Part shown: piece after piece, positions 23,997 through 32,532 of the stretch | How positions within the stretch are numbered: position 1 is the first letter of the stretch | Layout of the letters: each line of letters begins with the position of its first letter | Source: an uncultured Eubacterium sp. | Lineage (GTDB): Bacteria; Bacillota; Clostridia; Lachnospirales; Lachnospiraceae | Reading direction: 5' to 3' | Length of the DNA stretch: 34,786 nt | NCBI GenBank assembly: GCA_947385875.1 | Contig: CANDMV010000029.1 | Coordinates: forward strand, 1-34,786 | The notes under the pieces: generated by a model | Database searches by the model: none | Told to the model about the DNA's origin: nothing | Seen by the model: only the letters and a program-made list of their open reading frames with translations | Made by a program: the position numbers and the translations under genes

Positions 23997-24064
23997 ATGC
24001 CCGCGAATGAAAAAGTTTTCACGGGCATAGACGGGCTGCAGCTTTGGCAGATCATATCATTCGC
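23997..24064 (-). promoter_or_regulatory. Attenuator-like leader of the permease gene
   Basis: On the minus strand, GCGAATGA (24064-24057) can pair with TCATTCGC (24010-24003). Alternatively TATGCCCGTGAA (24030-24019) pairs with the overlapping TTCGCGGGCATA (24008-23997). The two stems cannot coexist, a layout typical of riboswitch or attenuator control. It sits about 90 bases before the permease start. I cannot match it to a known aptamer. Confidence 0.4.
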
Positions 24065-24141
24065 AAGTATAGCTTCTTAGATAATTTGAAATTTGAGTTT
24101 GCAGACAATCTCCTGTGCTGACGATTTTGTTTTGTGTGGAC

Positions 24142-24648
24142 TTATACTGCGTCTGCCTCTTTTTCTTTTCCCAGTCTGCGCAGCATCGTTTTTTTCACTG
24201 CCCGGAAGATATTTTCGTAGCCTGTGCATCTGCATAGATGGCCGGACATCAGCTTGCGGATTTCATCATCTGAAAATTCACGCTTTGCTTCCAGTATTTC
24301 TACCGCGCTCATAATAAATCCCGGACTGCAGAATCCGCACTGTACAGCGGCTTCGTCGATAAATGCCTGCTGTATATCTGAAAGCTCTCCATTTGGCCCG
24401 GCCAACCCTTCTAATGTCAGGATGTCTTTTCCATGCGCCCATACGGCAAGATAGATGCAGGAATTAAAGCATTCGCCGTCTATGATGACGTTGCAGGCTC
24501 CGCATTCGCCGACTTCACAGCCCTTTTTCACGCTTGTAAGCCGATAGTCGTCCCGGAGCATGTCAGTAAGAGAAGCGCGGACATCCACCATTTTTTCTAC
24601 CTGTTTCCCGTTGATTGTGCAGGAAACCAGTTTATATTGATTACTCAT
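24142..24648 (-). CDS. xdhC: Xanthine dehydrogenase iron-sulfur subunit
   Basis: Small 2[2Fe-2S] subunit of a molybdenum hydroxylase (168 aa). The plant-type ferredoxin cluster is KKGCEVGECGACNVIIDGEC, and the second cluster is VQCGFCSPGFIM ... GHLCRCTGYENI. It passes electrons from the molybdopterin subunit to the FAD subunit. GAGGAGG precedes the ATG. It is the last gene of the xdhA-xdhB-xdhC unit but is separated from xdhB by 330 bp that hold the 40-bp repeat array. Confidence 0.95.
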   Translation of the reverse strand: MSNQYKLVSCTINGKQVEKMVDVRASLTDMLRDDYRLTSVKKGCEVGECGACNVIIDGECFNSCIYLAVWAHGKDILTLEGLAGPNGELSDIQQAFIDEAAVQCGFCSPGFIMSAVEILEAKREFSDDEIRKLMSGHLCRCTGYENIFRAVKKTMLRRLGKEKEADAV

Positions 24649-24721
24649 CTGCTATACCTCCTCGTCAGATGTATGGATTTATGAAGTATATGTTTTATGA
24701 GAATAAATTGATGATACATTT

Positions 24722-24958
24722 GTAGTGCCGCTATTCGGATGGGTGGATTATGGAAGATCTGTCATGCCGCTATCCGAATGTGTGGATTTACGAAAGATCT
24801 GTCATGCCGCCATCTGAATGAGTGGAATTATGAAAGATCTGTTTTTCTGCCATCCAGATATGTGGAATCATGAAAGATCTGTCATGCTGCCATCCGGATA
24901 TGTGGAATTATGAAAGATCTGTCATGCCGCACCGAATAAGTGGATTTATGAAAGATCT
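24722..24958. repeat. Six-copy 40-bp tandem repeat inside the xdh operon
   Basis: Units are 24722-24760 (39 bp), 24761-24800, 24801-24840, 24841-24880, 24881-24920 (40 bp each) and 24921-24958 (38 bp). A partial earlier copy (TATGGATTTATGAA) lies near 24672. Each has the form GTCATGCCGC ... ATCCGAATG.GTGGA.TTATG AAAGATCT and ends in AGATCT. The period is not a multiple of three and no spacers separate the units. It fills the 330-bp gap between xdhB and xdhC. Confidence 0.95.
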
Positions 24959-24978
24959 ATTTTATTGCAACATATTGT

Positions 24979-25866
24979 TTATCCGTTCGTCTCACCTCCA
25001 GCCAGTCGTATGGATTCACGAAGCGCGCGTTCTGCAAGAACGACTGCGATATGCTGCCGGAATGCTTTTGAGGCTCTCCAGCTGTCGCGGGGATTGAGAT
25101 CTTCTAAGACTGCGTTTGCGAATTCCTGTATCGTTTCTTCCGTGACTGGTTTTCCTGCTGCTTTTTTTTCTGTGGAAGGCGCACGCATTGGTACCGGACC
25201 TGCAACGCCGTATGCGATGCGGGCGTCATCGATGATTTGTTTATCTGCAGATAATTTGACATTAACAGAACAGCCGAGGGTGGCTATATCCATAGCGTTT
25301 CTCATCGCGTATTTGATATAGTGGCCTTTGTAGCCCTCGTAGGATTCTTTTGGAATGATGATGGCTGTCTGTAATTCTCCCGGATGCAGGTCTACGACAC
25401 CTGCTTTTATGTAAAAATCATGTATCGGGATGCGCCGTATGCCATCCGGGCCGGTAATTTCAACTATGGCATCCCATGCATGGAGCGTAGAGGCAGAATC
25501 TGCAGACGTGACACCGTTGCAGGTATTTCCGCCGATCGTCCCGATATTACGGATCTGCGGCCCGCCGACCATGTCCACCGCTTCGCCGAGTACATTGATA
25601 TGCTTTTGAATGATCGGATCTTTTGTAATATGGGAAAAGCTGGTCAGAGAGCCGATTCGGATGGCACCGTCTTCTTCATAGCTGATCCCGCGCATGGCAT
25701 CGATTCCATAAATGCTCACAAGCTCTTTCCCAGCGCGTTTTCCTTCGCGCATCTGCACGAGTACATCACTGCCGCCGGCGATAATCTGTGCCTGCGGATG
25801 CTCGGTGAGAAGCTGTACCGCATGTTCTATGCTTTTTGCTTCGTAAAGTGCTTTTATATCATACAT
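24979..25866 (-). CDS. xdhB: Xanthine dehydrogenase FAD-binding subunit
   Basis: FAD subunit (295 aa) of the CoxM/XdhB family. The N-terminal FAD motif is IIAGGSDVLVQMREG and the second is GGPQIRNIGTIGGNTCNGVTS with SADSASTLHAWDA. The C-terminal CO-dehydrogenase flavoprotein domain follows. It takes electrons from the iron-sulfur subunit to NAD or another acceptor. AAGGAGG precedes the start, and the gene begins 14 bases after the xdhA stop. Confidence 0.95.
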   Translation of the reverse strand: MYDIKALYEAKSIEHAVQLLTEHPQAQIIAGGSDVLVQMREGKRAGKELVSIYGIDAMRGISYEEDGAIRIGSLTSFSHITKDPIIQKHINVLGEAVDMVGGPQIRNIGTIGGNTCNGVTSADSASTLHAWDAIVEITGPDGIRRIPIHDFYIKAGVVDLHPGELQTAIIIPKESYEGYKGHYIKYAMRNAMDIATLGCSVNVKLSADKQIIDDARIAYGVAGPVPMRAPSTEKKAAGKPVTEETIQEFANAVLEDLNPRDSWRASKAFRQHIAVVLAERALRESIRLAGGETNG

Positions 25867-25880
25867 AATCAGAAACCTCC

Positions 25881-28169
25881 TTATCTGATAAGCCCTTTTT
25901 CCACAAATCTTGGAAAAAGATTGTGCGGGTTAAGCGGCGCTTCATTAACTGTCACTCCGGTTGCCTGATAGACAGCGTTTCGAATCGCAGGAGCCACGGA
26001 GCAGGCAGGCGGCTCTCCAAGGGATTTCGTTGCGAATGCACTGGTCGGTTCAGGATTTTCTACAAATAATGCCCTAAGGCGCGGATGATCCATAAAGGTG
26101 GATAATTTATAATCCAGCAGGTTATTGTTCAGTGTGCGTCCGGTCTTTTGGTCAAAGATGAGACACTCTGACAGACCGAATCCAATTCCCATGCTCATGC
26201 CGCCGTGTACCTGAGCCTCTGCCAGAGCCGGATTAATCAGTTTTCCGGCATCATGCACATTGACGATGTCTAAAAGCTTTACTCTGCACATAGGAATATC
26301 GACTTCTACTTCTGCAAACGTACATCCAAAGGAATAGGCATTGGATTTGATCTGGGCGGTGCTTTCCGCAGACAGATGCTGGCTGTTTGTCGTACTGTAT
26401 AGGGCTTCGGTGGATAGCTCACCCAGCGTCATCAGCGGGCGGCCGTCCGGCGTACGGATAATCATTCCATCTACAATGTCCAGATTGTAGATCGGCATAC
26501 GGGTCAGCTCCTGTGCATATTTTAAAATGCGCTCCCGAAGCTGCAGGGCAGTCTGGCGGATGGAAAATCCAGCCGTATAAGTCTGTCTGGATGCGTAAGC
26601 ACCGGTGCCAAAAGGCGTAATGTCTGTATCCTGACAAGAGATCACGTGTACGCTTTCGAGAGGAACGCCCAGCACGTCCGCTGTCATCTGTGTAAATGCG
26701 GTATCCGCTCCCTGACCGATTTCTGTCTCACCGAGCTGTACCTGAAGGGTTCCGTCCTGATTTAAGATCATGCGGCAGGATGAGGTTTCCAGAGAAATCG
26801 GCCACACTGCCGTATTGTACCAAAAGACAGCGGCACCGACTCCGCGGCGGATGTCTCCGGTCTGGTTCTGGTATTCCTGATATTTTCTCTCATAGTCGAT
26901 AGCTTTCATACCTTTGTCCAGACATTGGTTAAAGGTATCGTGGTATAATTCGTTTTTTGAAAATGCATCCACATATCCGACCGGCATGATATTTTTACGC
27001 CGGAATTTAATAGAATCCATGTTAAGCTGGGACGCAACATCTTCGGTGTGGCATTCGACCGCCCACATTGCCTGCGGAATGCCGTATCCGCGCATAGCGC
27101 CGGCTACCGGCTTATTTGTAAATACTGTATAGGCATCTACTTCTACATTTTCACATGGATATAGCTGTGGAAATGCACCAGCTCCTTTTGCGACAATGCT
27201 GTGTCCATGAGAAGCATAAGCTCCCTGATCGGAAAACGCCTCCAGCTTGCGGGCTGCATAAGTGCCGTCCGGCCGTACCCATGATATGATATGGCTGCGG
27301 ATGGAATGGCGCACACGGTTGGATACAAATGTATCTTCTCTTGGAACGTCCAGCTTTACGAGATGTCCTCCTACCTGTTGGCACAGCCATGCGCAGAGCG
27401 GTTCGTATAATACATCCTGCTTATTGCCGAAACCGCCGCCGATATAAGGCTTGATGACGCGTATATTGCCCCAGCCGATTCCAAGCGCCTGGCCTACGAC
27501 GCGGCGGACAATGTGCGGGATCTGGGTAGAAGTGACTACCGTGATCCGGTTTCCTTCCATCTGTGCATAGCAGATGAAATTTTCAATATGACAGTGCTGT
27601 ACGACAGGTGTCTCATACCAACCTTCTATTTTTTTCAGGCCCGGTTCTTTGATAGCTTCTTCGTAGTTTCCTTTTCGGATGGAGGTATGCTTTAGGATAT
27701 TGTTCGGGTATTTTTTATGTATTTGAGGAGCGCCGTCCTTCATTGCCTCCTGCACATCCAAGACAATGGGATATTCTTCGTATTCTGCTTTCAATGCGCG
27801 GACTGCCTGCGCGGCAGCTACTTCGTCTTCGGCTACGACTACTGCAATATCGTCCCCATAAAAACGGACTTCTTCGGTCAGCACCAGACGGTCTGCCACG
27901 TCCTGATGATCCGGGTCTGTAGACCAAGGATGGCCTGCGGTCGGGAAATAGTGCTTTTCCTTTAGATCGAAACAGGTAAAGATTTTTACGACTCCGGGGA
28001 TTTTCTCTGCTTCGGATGTATCGATTGATATAACTTTTCCGTGGGCTATGGACGCGTGCAGTATTTTTGCTATATATGCGCTTTGATCGCATATGTCGTC
28101 TGTGTATTTTGTACGCCCGATGACCTTGTCATATGCATCAACACGGGTTACTTTTTGTCCAACATACAT
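25881..28169 (-). CDS. xdhA: Xanthine dehydrogenase molybdenum-binding subunit
   Basis: Catalytic subunit (762 aa) that hydroxylates xanthine/hypoxanthine-type purines. The N-terminal a/b hammerhead domain runs to about residue 120. Cofactor-binding segments are YIGGGFGNKQD, VAGAMRGYGIPQAMWAVE, and ETEIGQGADTAFTQM (the family's GQG loop), with GTGAYASRQTY nearby. The C-terminal active-site Glu is in KSLGEPPACSVAPAIRNA. AGGAGG precedes the ATG. It is first in the xdhA-xdhB-xdhC unit. Exact substrate is inferred from subunit arrangement and the neighbouring permease relic; a different purine or N-heterocycle hydroxylase is possible. Confidence 0.93.
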   Translation of the reverse strand: MYVGQKVTRVDAYDKVIGRTKYTDDICDQSAYIAKILHASIAHGKVISIDTSEAEKIPGVVKIFTCFDLKEKHYFPTAGHPWSTDPDHQDVADRLVLTEEVRFYGDDIAVVVAEDEVAAAQAVRALKAEYEEYPIVLDVQEAMKDGAPQIHKKYPNNILKHTSIRKGNYEEAIKEPGLKKIEGWYETPVVQHCHIENFICYAQMEGNRITVVTSTQIPHIVRRVVGQALGIGWGNIRVIKPYIGGGFGNKQDVLYEPLCAWLCQQVGGHLVKLDVPREDTFVSNRVRHSIRSHIISWVRPDGTYAARKLEAFSDQGAYASHGHSIVAKGAGAFPQLYPCENVEVDAYTVFTNKPVAGAMRGYGIPQAMWAVECHTEDVASQLNMDSIKFRRKNIMPVGYVDAFSKNELYHDTFNQCLDKGMKAIDYERKYQEYQNQTGDIRRGVGAAVFWYNTAVWPISLETSSCRMILNQDGTLQVQLGETEIGQGADTAFTQMTADVLGVPLESVHVISCQDTDITPFGTGAYASRQTYTAGFSIRQTALQLRERILKYAQELTRMPIYNLDIVDGMIIRTPDGRPLMTLGELSTEALYSTTNSQHLSAESTAQIKSNAYSFGCTFAEVEVDIPMCRVKLLDIVNVHDAGKLINPALAEAQVHGGMSMGIGFGLSECLIFDQKTGRTLNNNLLDYKLSTFMDHPRLRALFVENPEPTSAFATKSLGEPPACSVAPAIRNAVYQATGVTVNEAPLNPHNLFPRFVEKGLIR

Positions 28170-28441
28170 CTTGTGTACCTCCTTTTAAATTTTGCTGATA
28201 TTAATAAGTACCAATAGGCTGTTTCATCTGTGAAGATTTTTGTTCCAATTTAGGCAGTAAGAAATTCTCCTAAAATCTGATCCATCTGAAATTAAATTTT
28301 TTTCATGACAATGAGTGTTTTGCTTGGCGTGCTTTCTATCGTTGTGCCGGGACTAATTATTATTGTGCTAGGACTAATTATTATTGTGCCAGTGCTGATA
28401 TTTATTGCATGTCGGAGCAATATTTTCGATGCTCTGCTGTA
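28170..28441. other. Intergenic leader of xdhA with three 21-bp repeats
   Basis: It contains three 21-bp direct repeats of TTGTGCCGGGACTAATTATTA type at 28342-28362, 28363-28383 and 28384-28404 (the third degenerate). A TTTAGG/CCTAAA dyad lies at 28249-28274. No consensus promoter for xdhA was recognised. The 21-bp period is two helical turns and would suit cooperative regulator binding, but the repeats also lie in a hydrophobic ORF on the plus strand. Confidence 0.5.
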
Positions 28442-28445
28442 TTAG
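28311..28445 (+). CDS. Possible 44-codon hydrophobic membrane peptide
   Basis: Plus-strand ORF reading MSVLLGVLSIVVPGLIIIVL, then GLIIIVPVLIFIACRSNIFD ALLY (an ATG two codons earlier is also possible). It is almost wholly one transmembrane segment. The 21-bp DNA repeats encode the 7-residue units VPGLIII / VLGLIII / VPVLIFI. No strong ribosome site is seen. Its stop overlaps the end of the convergent regulator gene. It could be a small membrane protein or type I toxin-like peptide, or an artefact of repeat composition. Confidence 0.3.
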   Translation: MSVLLGVLSIVVPGLIIIVLGLIIIVPVLIFIACRSNIFDALLY

Positions 28446-29148
28446 ATTTCACCGTAGATATAATCACCAATATGCTGCTTCATCTGCAGATAGCCTTCCT
28501 CCGTAATTATGATCTTTCCTTTGTCGAGCAGAATCAAATTGTCATCCCGCAGCTTTTTGATGTTGCGGTTCAAGGTCTTGATCGAAAATCCGATTTCTTC
28601 TGATAACTGATCTCTGCTCTGGCGGATTCCAGCACTTTTTTCCGGTGCTGAGTCTGCTCATATTTGCGGATTAAATGCATCATCAGCCGCTCGCGGCCTT
28701 CGATAAACAGGTATTTTCTGGCATCGGCTGTCTGGGATATGAGCCGGCGCATATTTATTTTTGTCCGGGAATACAAAGCCTCAGCGTCGTTTTTCAGCCA
28801 TTCCATGTACACCGCGGATGGAATCAGGAGCACACGGCAGGGTGTGACGGTGACGACGCTGATTCGGTAATTGATGAGGTATGCAAAATATTCGATTTCA
28901 CCGAAAAAATCTCCTGGGCCGTAATCCTTGAAGTAATAGGGCTTTCCTTTCATCGGCCATTCGATTCCAGTTACTTTTCCGGATAGTATAATGTAAATGT
29001 TGCTGCATTTTTCTCCGGCTTCGATTAATGTCGCGCCTTCGGCTACTTCCATTGACCGCATATAATATCTGACTTCATCGGGACAGTTCTGAAACAGGAT
29101 TTCCATGTATGTCTGTGTCTTTAACGGCATTTCTTTAAATAGCTCCAT
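28442..29148 (-). pseudogene. Crp/Fnr-family regulator interrupted by a one-base frameshift
   Basis: The first 192 codons (29148 to 28570) give a cyclic-nucleotide-binding domain (EGATLIEAGEKCSNIYIILS ... GPGDFFGEIEYF) and the long dimer helix, then run off into QKKSDFRSRP and stop. If one A is added to the A6 tract (28641-28636) the frame continues as KKSAGIRQSRDQLSEEIGFS IKTLNRNIKKLRDDNLILLD to a stop at 28442. This restores the winged helix and a normal length of 235 aa. The gene lies upstream of xdhA on the same strand and is the likely regulator of the operon. As written, the DNA-binding domain is lost. It may be mutation, phase variation, slippage or a sequencing error. Confidence 0.85.
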
Positions 29149-29406
29149 AGAGTATCACCTCATCTTTGGTTACGGTTCACAGCCAGTTAGTAATCCTCTC
29201 TGGTTTTATTATATAGGATTGCGAAGAGAAATAAAAAGGTCGGATGACCTGTTTTCGGTGAATTCTTGAAAAATGGCAATTAAGACAAAAAGTGAATGAT
29301 TTTTTGGGGATATTTGGAGGAAAATTGTGCAGAATTCACAATGGCGAGTCTTTTTTTCTGAGATTGAAAAAGCAGGAACAAAGAGCTGCTGCTATTTAAC
29401 CATTTT
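29149..29406. other. Intergenic region before the fusion scar
   Basis: A minus-strand TATAAT (29213-29208) could be the -10 of the Crp-like gene; its -35 is poor. The rest is AT-rich with short T-runs (near 29352-29359). No gene was seen. Confidence 0.4.
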
Positions 29407-29817
29407 GTGAAGGGATTTTTTACTCCTAATATGCTTCTTCTGGTCCTGCTTTTTGGCATCCGGCTGAAAAAGAAAAGTATATTTTGGGGAAGAGCAGCAG
29501 CTGGCTGTCTGATTGGCCTAGGGTATGCCGGATTTCTTGGACATGGGGGTTTTGCCTATATCGTACAGTTTTTAGGAATTTCTGTTTTTTGTTTTTGGAT
29601 ATATGATATTTCTTTTGTAGATGCGCTATACTGTTCTTCCTGCGCTTATGCGACGCAGCATATGGCATATGCTTTCTACCAGATGGTATTTCGCCCGGCT
29701 GTGGGAACACCGATTTATTCTTTGCAGTATGCGATAAGTTTTGTCCTCGTTGCAGGATTGATCTATGTGTTTGTTGTACGCAGATTACAGCTTTTACACA
29801 GAATCTGGACAGTGTGA
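29407..29817 (+). pseudogene. Truncated membrane sensor-like protein (N-terminal part)
   Basis: About 125 residues with four or five TM helices: NMLLLVLLFGIRL, AAAGCLIGLGYAGFL, YIVQFLGISVFCFWIY, ALYCSSCAYATQHMAYAFYQ and YAISFVLVAGLIYVFVVR. The pattern resembles the membrane half of agr/GHKL-type sensor kinases, with the 'CSSCAYATQH' type of motif. The kinase part is absent. The frame ends in QLLHRIWTV inside GH3 sequence, so the gene was cut by a deletion near 29770-29790. The start is uncertain (GTG 29407 or ATG 29431). Confidence 0.55.
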
Positions 29818-31583
29818 CATATGATGAGGACACAGATACTTATCATGTGAAGGTTACGGTAAAAAATGACGGAGATACCGCAGGAAAATCAGTGGTAGAG
29901 GTTTATGCACAGACACCATATGGGACATATGAAAAAGAAAATGCAGTTGAAAAATCTGCTGTACAGATTGTAGGATTTGGAAAGACGGATGTGCTTGAGC
30001 CGGGAGCTTCTGAAACCGTTGATGTAGCAGTAGAAAGATATTTGCTGGCAAGCTATGATGATACGAATGCAAAAGGCTATATTTTAAGTGAAGGGGATTA
30101 TTATCTTGCTGTCGGAGACGATGCTCATGATGCATTGAACAATATCCTTGCGGCAAAAGGTGCGTCTGGTATGACCGATGTACTTGGAAATACTGCACAA
30201 GGAGATGCGGGAAAAGCATATACATGGAATCAGTCTGAATTGGATACGGAAACATACCGCACCTCACGATATACGGATATGGAAGTGACCAATCAGTTTC
30301 ATGATGCAGATTTGAACAATCTGGAAACGGATACGGTACAGTATCTTTCAAGAAGTGACTGGGAAGGAACATATCCGAGAGAACAGGTGTCTGTTACAGC
30401 AACAGAAGAAATGATGGAAACATTAGACGGCAGCCTTTACGAAAAACCGGAGGATACTCCGTCAGTTGATGATTTTACACAGGGTGAAGATGCAGGGATG
30501 TCTTTTGTGGATATGAAGGATGTGGAGTATGATGATGAACAGACATGGGATAAGTTCTTAGATCAGCTTACTGTAGAAGATATGTGCTCGATTCTTCCGG
30601 ATCAAAATGGTTCACAGATGATCGAGAGCATTACTATGCCGGAAACATACCGGGGAGATGATCTGGATTGTCTGGAGCAGGTGAAATTTAAGGCGACAGG
30701 CAAGTCAGGAACAGTATGGCCGTCTACTGTAGTCATGACTTCTACATGGAATAAGGAAGATCTTGCAAGAAGAAGCAGCCTGATTGCAAATGAGGCGTAT
30801 TTTATGGGATGTACAGAAATCTGGTCAGGCGGTCCGAATATTCATCGTACACCATTTAACGGAAGAGCATCAGCATATTATTCCGAGGATGGAAACGTAG
30901 GTTATCTTGTAGGGACCATTGTGGCGGAAAATGTACAAAAATATGGTATCATCCTGGGATACAAGCATATGGTGGTCAACGATCAGGAGGCAAACAGAGA
31001 AAGTGTGGCAACCTTTGTAAACGAGCAGGCACTGCGGGAAAATTACCTTCGGGCGTTTGAAGGCGCATATACAAAAGGCGGTGCGCTGGGAACCATGACA
31101 GCATTTAACAGAATCGGCTGTACATACTGCGGAAGCTCTGTGGCACTTCTTACGAATGTACGGCGCGGCGAGTGGGGCTTTCACGGGCATGTAACATCTG
31201 ATGCAGTGGTAGGTACGGGCTATAAGACACATTATGATTCAAATCTGGCGGCAGGAGTGGATTATTTCTGCTGGGATATGGCAAACGGAGAAGGTTCGAA
31301 AACAAGCGCAGAAAGAATTGAGGAAATGATAGAAGGCGGAGACGGGTATATGCTTCAGCTTCTAAGAGATGCAACAAAGCATACGGTATATGCACAGTCA
31401 AGGTCTATTTTAGTTAATGGCATGGACAGCAGTTCCCATGTGGAGCATGTAACTCCGTGGTGGGAGACAGCGCTCTTTACATTGAAAACGGTAACAGCAG
31501 TTCTTACGATTCTGTTTGCAGTGCTGTATTGTCTGGAAGTGTTTGTGTGGAGTAAAGCGAGAAAGGAAGGAAAAAGAGAATGA
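29814..31583 (+). pseudogene. GH3 beta-glucosidase-type gene lacking its N-terminal half
   Basis: The remaining 589 codons begin inside the fibronectin-III-like domain (YHVKVTVKNDGDTAGKSVVE VYAQTPYG). The GH3 (alpha/beta)8 barrel follows (TMPETYRGDDLDCLEQVKFK, GYKHMVVNDQEANRESV, then GFHGHVTSDAVVG with the likely nucleophile Asp). A C-terminal TM helix spans about 550-577. In domain-swapped GH3 enzymes (as in Ruminococcus) an alpha/beta sandwich carrying the acid/base residue precedes this. Here it is missing, and in-frame GH3 codons continue upstream of the GTG at 29814 (TAFTQNLDS) into foreign sequence. The product is probably inactive. It was originally a membrane-anchored glycosidase. Confidence 0.8.
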
Positions 31584-32032
31584 ATATAAAAGATTTTTTG
31601 TTTGGTAAAAGAATCAGCGGTTTTATTAACATAATCAATATTCTGCTGGCAGTTATCAGCATCATTATTTACAGCGTTAAGGCAGTACCGTTAAAAGAAT
31701 TTTCAACGGCGGTAGTTGTTTGCCTTGCTCTTGCAGTCATTTGCTGTGCTGTTTATGCAGTGGCGGATATTCGTATTGCGGATATTCTGAATCTGGCGGC
31801 AGCTATTTTTATGACGATTGCGCTTGCGAATCTTATCATTGACAGTATTAACATATTTGCAGATGGACTAAACGGAATTACTATGTTTGGTACTTCCGGG
31901 GAGATCGGACATATTGTGAAAGCGGCGGTAATCATGTCGGTTATGCTGATTGCGGAAATTGTTTCTTGTTTTATGAGCAGAGATAGAAAGGAGTCGGGAA
32001 TTAAAATAGAAGAAGGTACCTTTCAGAGCTGA
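31580..32032 (+). CDS. Small four-TM membrane protein, partner of the GH3 gene
   Basis: Protein of 150 aa with TM helices at about 12-32 (FINIINILLAVISIIIYSV), 42-63, 65-88 and 112-132, and a charged C-terminus. It starts 4 bases inside the end of the GH3 gene (ATGA), so it is translationally coupled to it. The function is not known. It is intact although its upstream partner is truncated, and a terminator follows directly. Confidence 0.75.
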   Translation: MNIKDFLFGKRISGFINIINILLAVISIIIYSVKAVPLKEFSTAVVVCLALAVICCAVYAVADIRIADILNLAAAIFMTIALANLIIDSINIFADGLNGITMFGTSGEIGHIVKAAVIMSVMLIAEIVSCFMSRDRKESGIKIEEGTFQS

Positions 32033-32047
32033 AAAATAGGCTTAGCA

Positions 32048-32087
32048 AGCCGTCACTATTGGGAGTAGTGGCGGCTATTTCTTTTTA
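32048..32087 (+). terminator. Rho-independent terminator
   Basis: AGCCGTCACTA (32048-32058) pairs with TAGTGGCGGCT (32066-32076), with one G-U pair, and is followed by ATTTCTTTTT. It ends the GH3/membrane-protein unit. Confidence 0.88.
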
Positions 32088-32191
32088 TTCTTGTAAATTT
32101 GGTAAAACAAATTTGCAAGGGCTGTAATGAGTTTGCCAATCTGAATGAAATCTTGTAAATCTGCTTGCTGTGAAAGGAAAATACTATAAAA

Positions 32192-32385
32192 CTATCAAAA
32201 GGTGTACTTTTTGATAGCTTTTTGTCATTTACCTAAATTTACCATATTGTCTATGCAAATGCAAGTTTTTTTGATTATTTTGCATTACATAATTAAAATT
32301 AACTTCCTTAATATTGAAAATATTTATAAATATCCGCTCAAAAATGAAAGATCTTCTTTTATGAAATTGTTATCAAAAAGTACAC
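32192..32385. repeat. Terminator-like hairpin and MITE-like 15-bp inverted repeats
   Basis: CTATCAAAA (32192-32200) pairs with TTTTGATAG (32209-32217) and is followed by CTTTTTG, a second terminator-like hairpin. In addition GTGTACTTTTTGATA (32202-32216) is repeated perfectly in inverse at 32371-32385 (TATCAAAAAGTACAC), bracketing 154 bp of very AT-rich, non-coding DNA. No target duplication was identified. The 32033-32532 gap shows no gene. Confidence 0.5.
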
Positions 32386-32532
32386 ATTATGATAGTAATT
32401 ATAGAAAATGAGAGTCACAGTTCAAGCGGTTTTGCACATATATTGCTAGACATTGACAGAATTGTAACAATGGTGAACGCAGAAGCTTTAAAAGCTATTG
32501 AGGCCGTTGTCCTGCTGTTATGGAGGGAGAGA

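Noticed and set aside
23997..24064. Classical purine riboswitch before the permease relic
   Set aside because: The invariant junction bases (such as the UNUCUACC stretch) and the paired hairpin loops are absent, so only a generic attenuator-like layout is claimed.
24722..24958. 40-bp repeats as a CRISPR array
   Set aside because: Units are directly adjacent with no spacers, the whole 40 bp repeats, and no cas genes are present.
24870..25321. Plus-strand ORFs across the 40-bp repeats and xdhB
   Set aside because: The repeat period is not a multiple of three and most of the stretch is antisense to xdhB.
29854..30372. Minus-strand 172-codon ORF
   Set aside because: It is antisense to the GH3 gene and has no recognisable domain.
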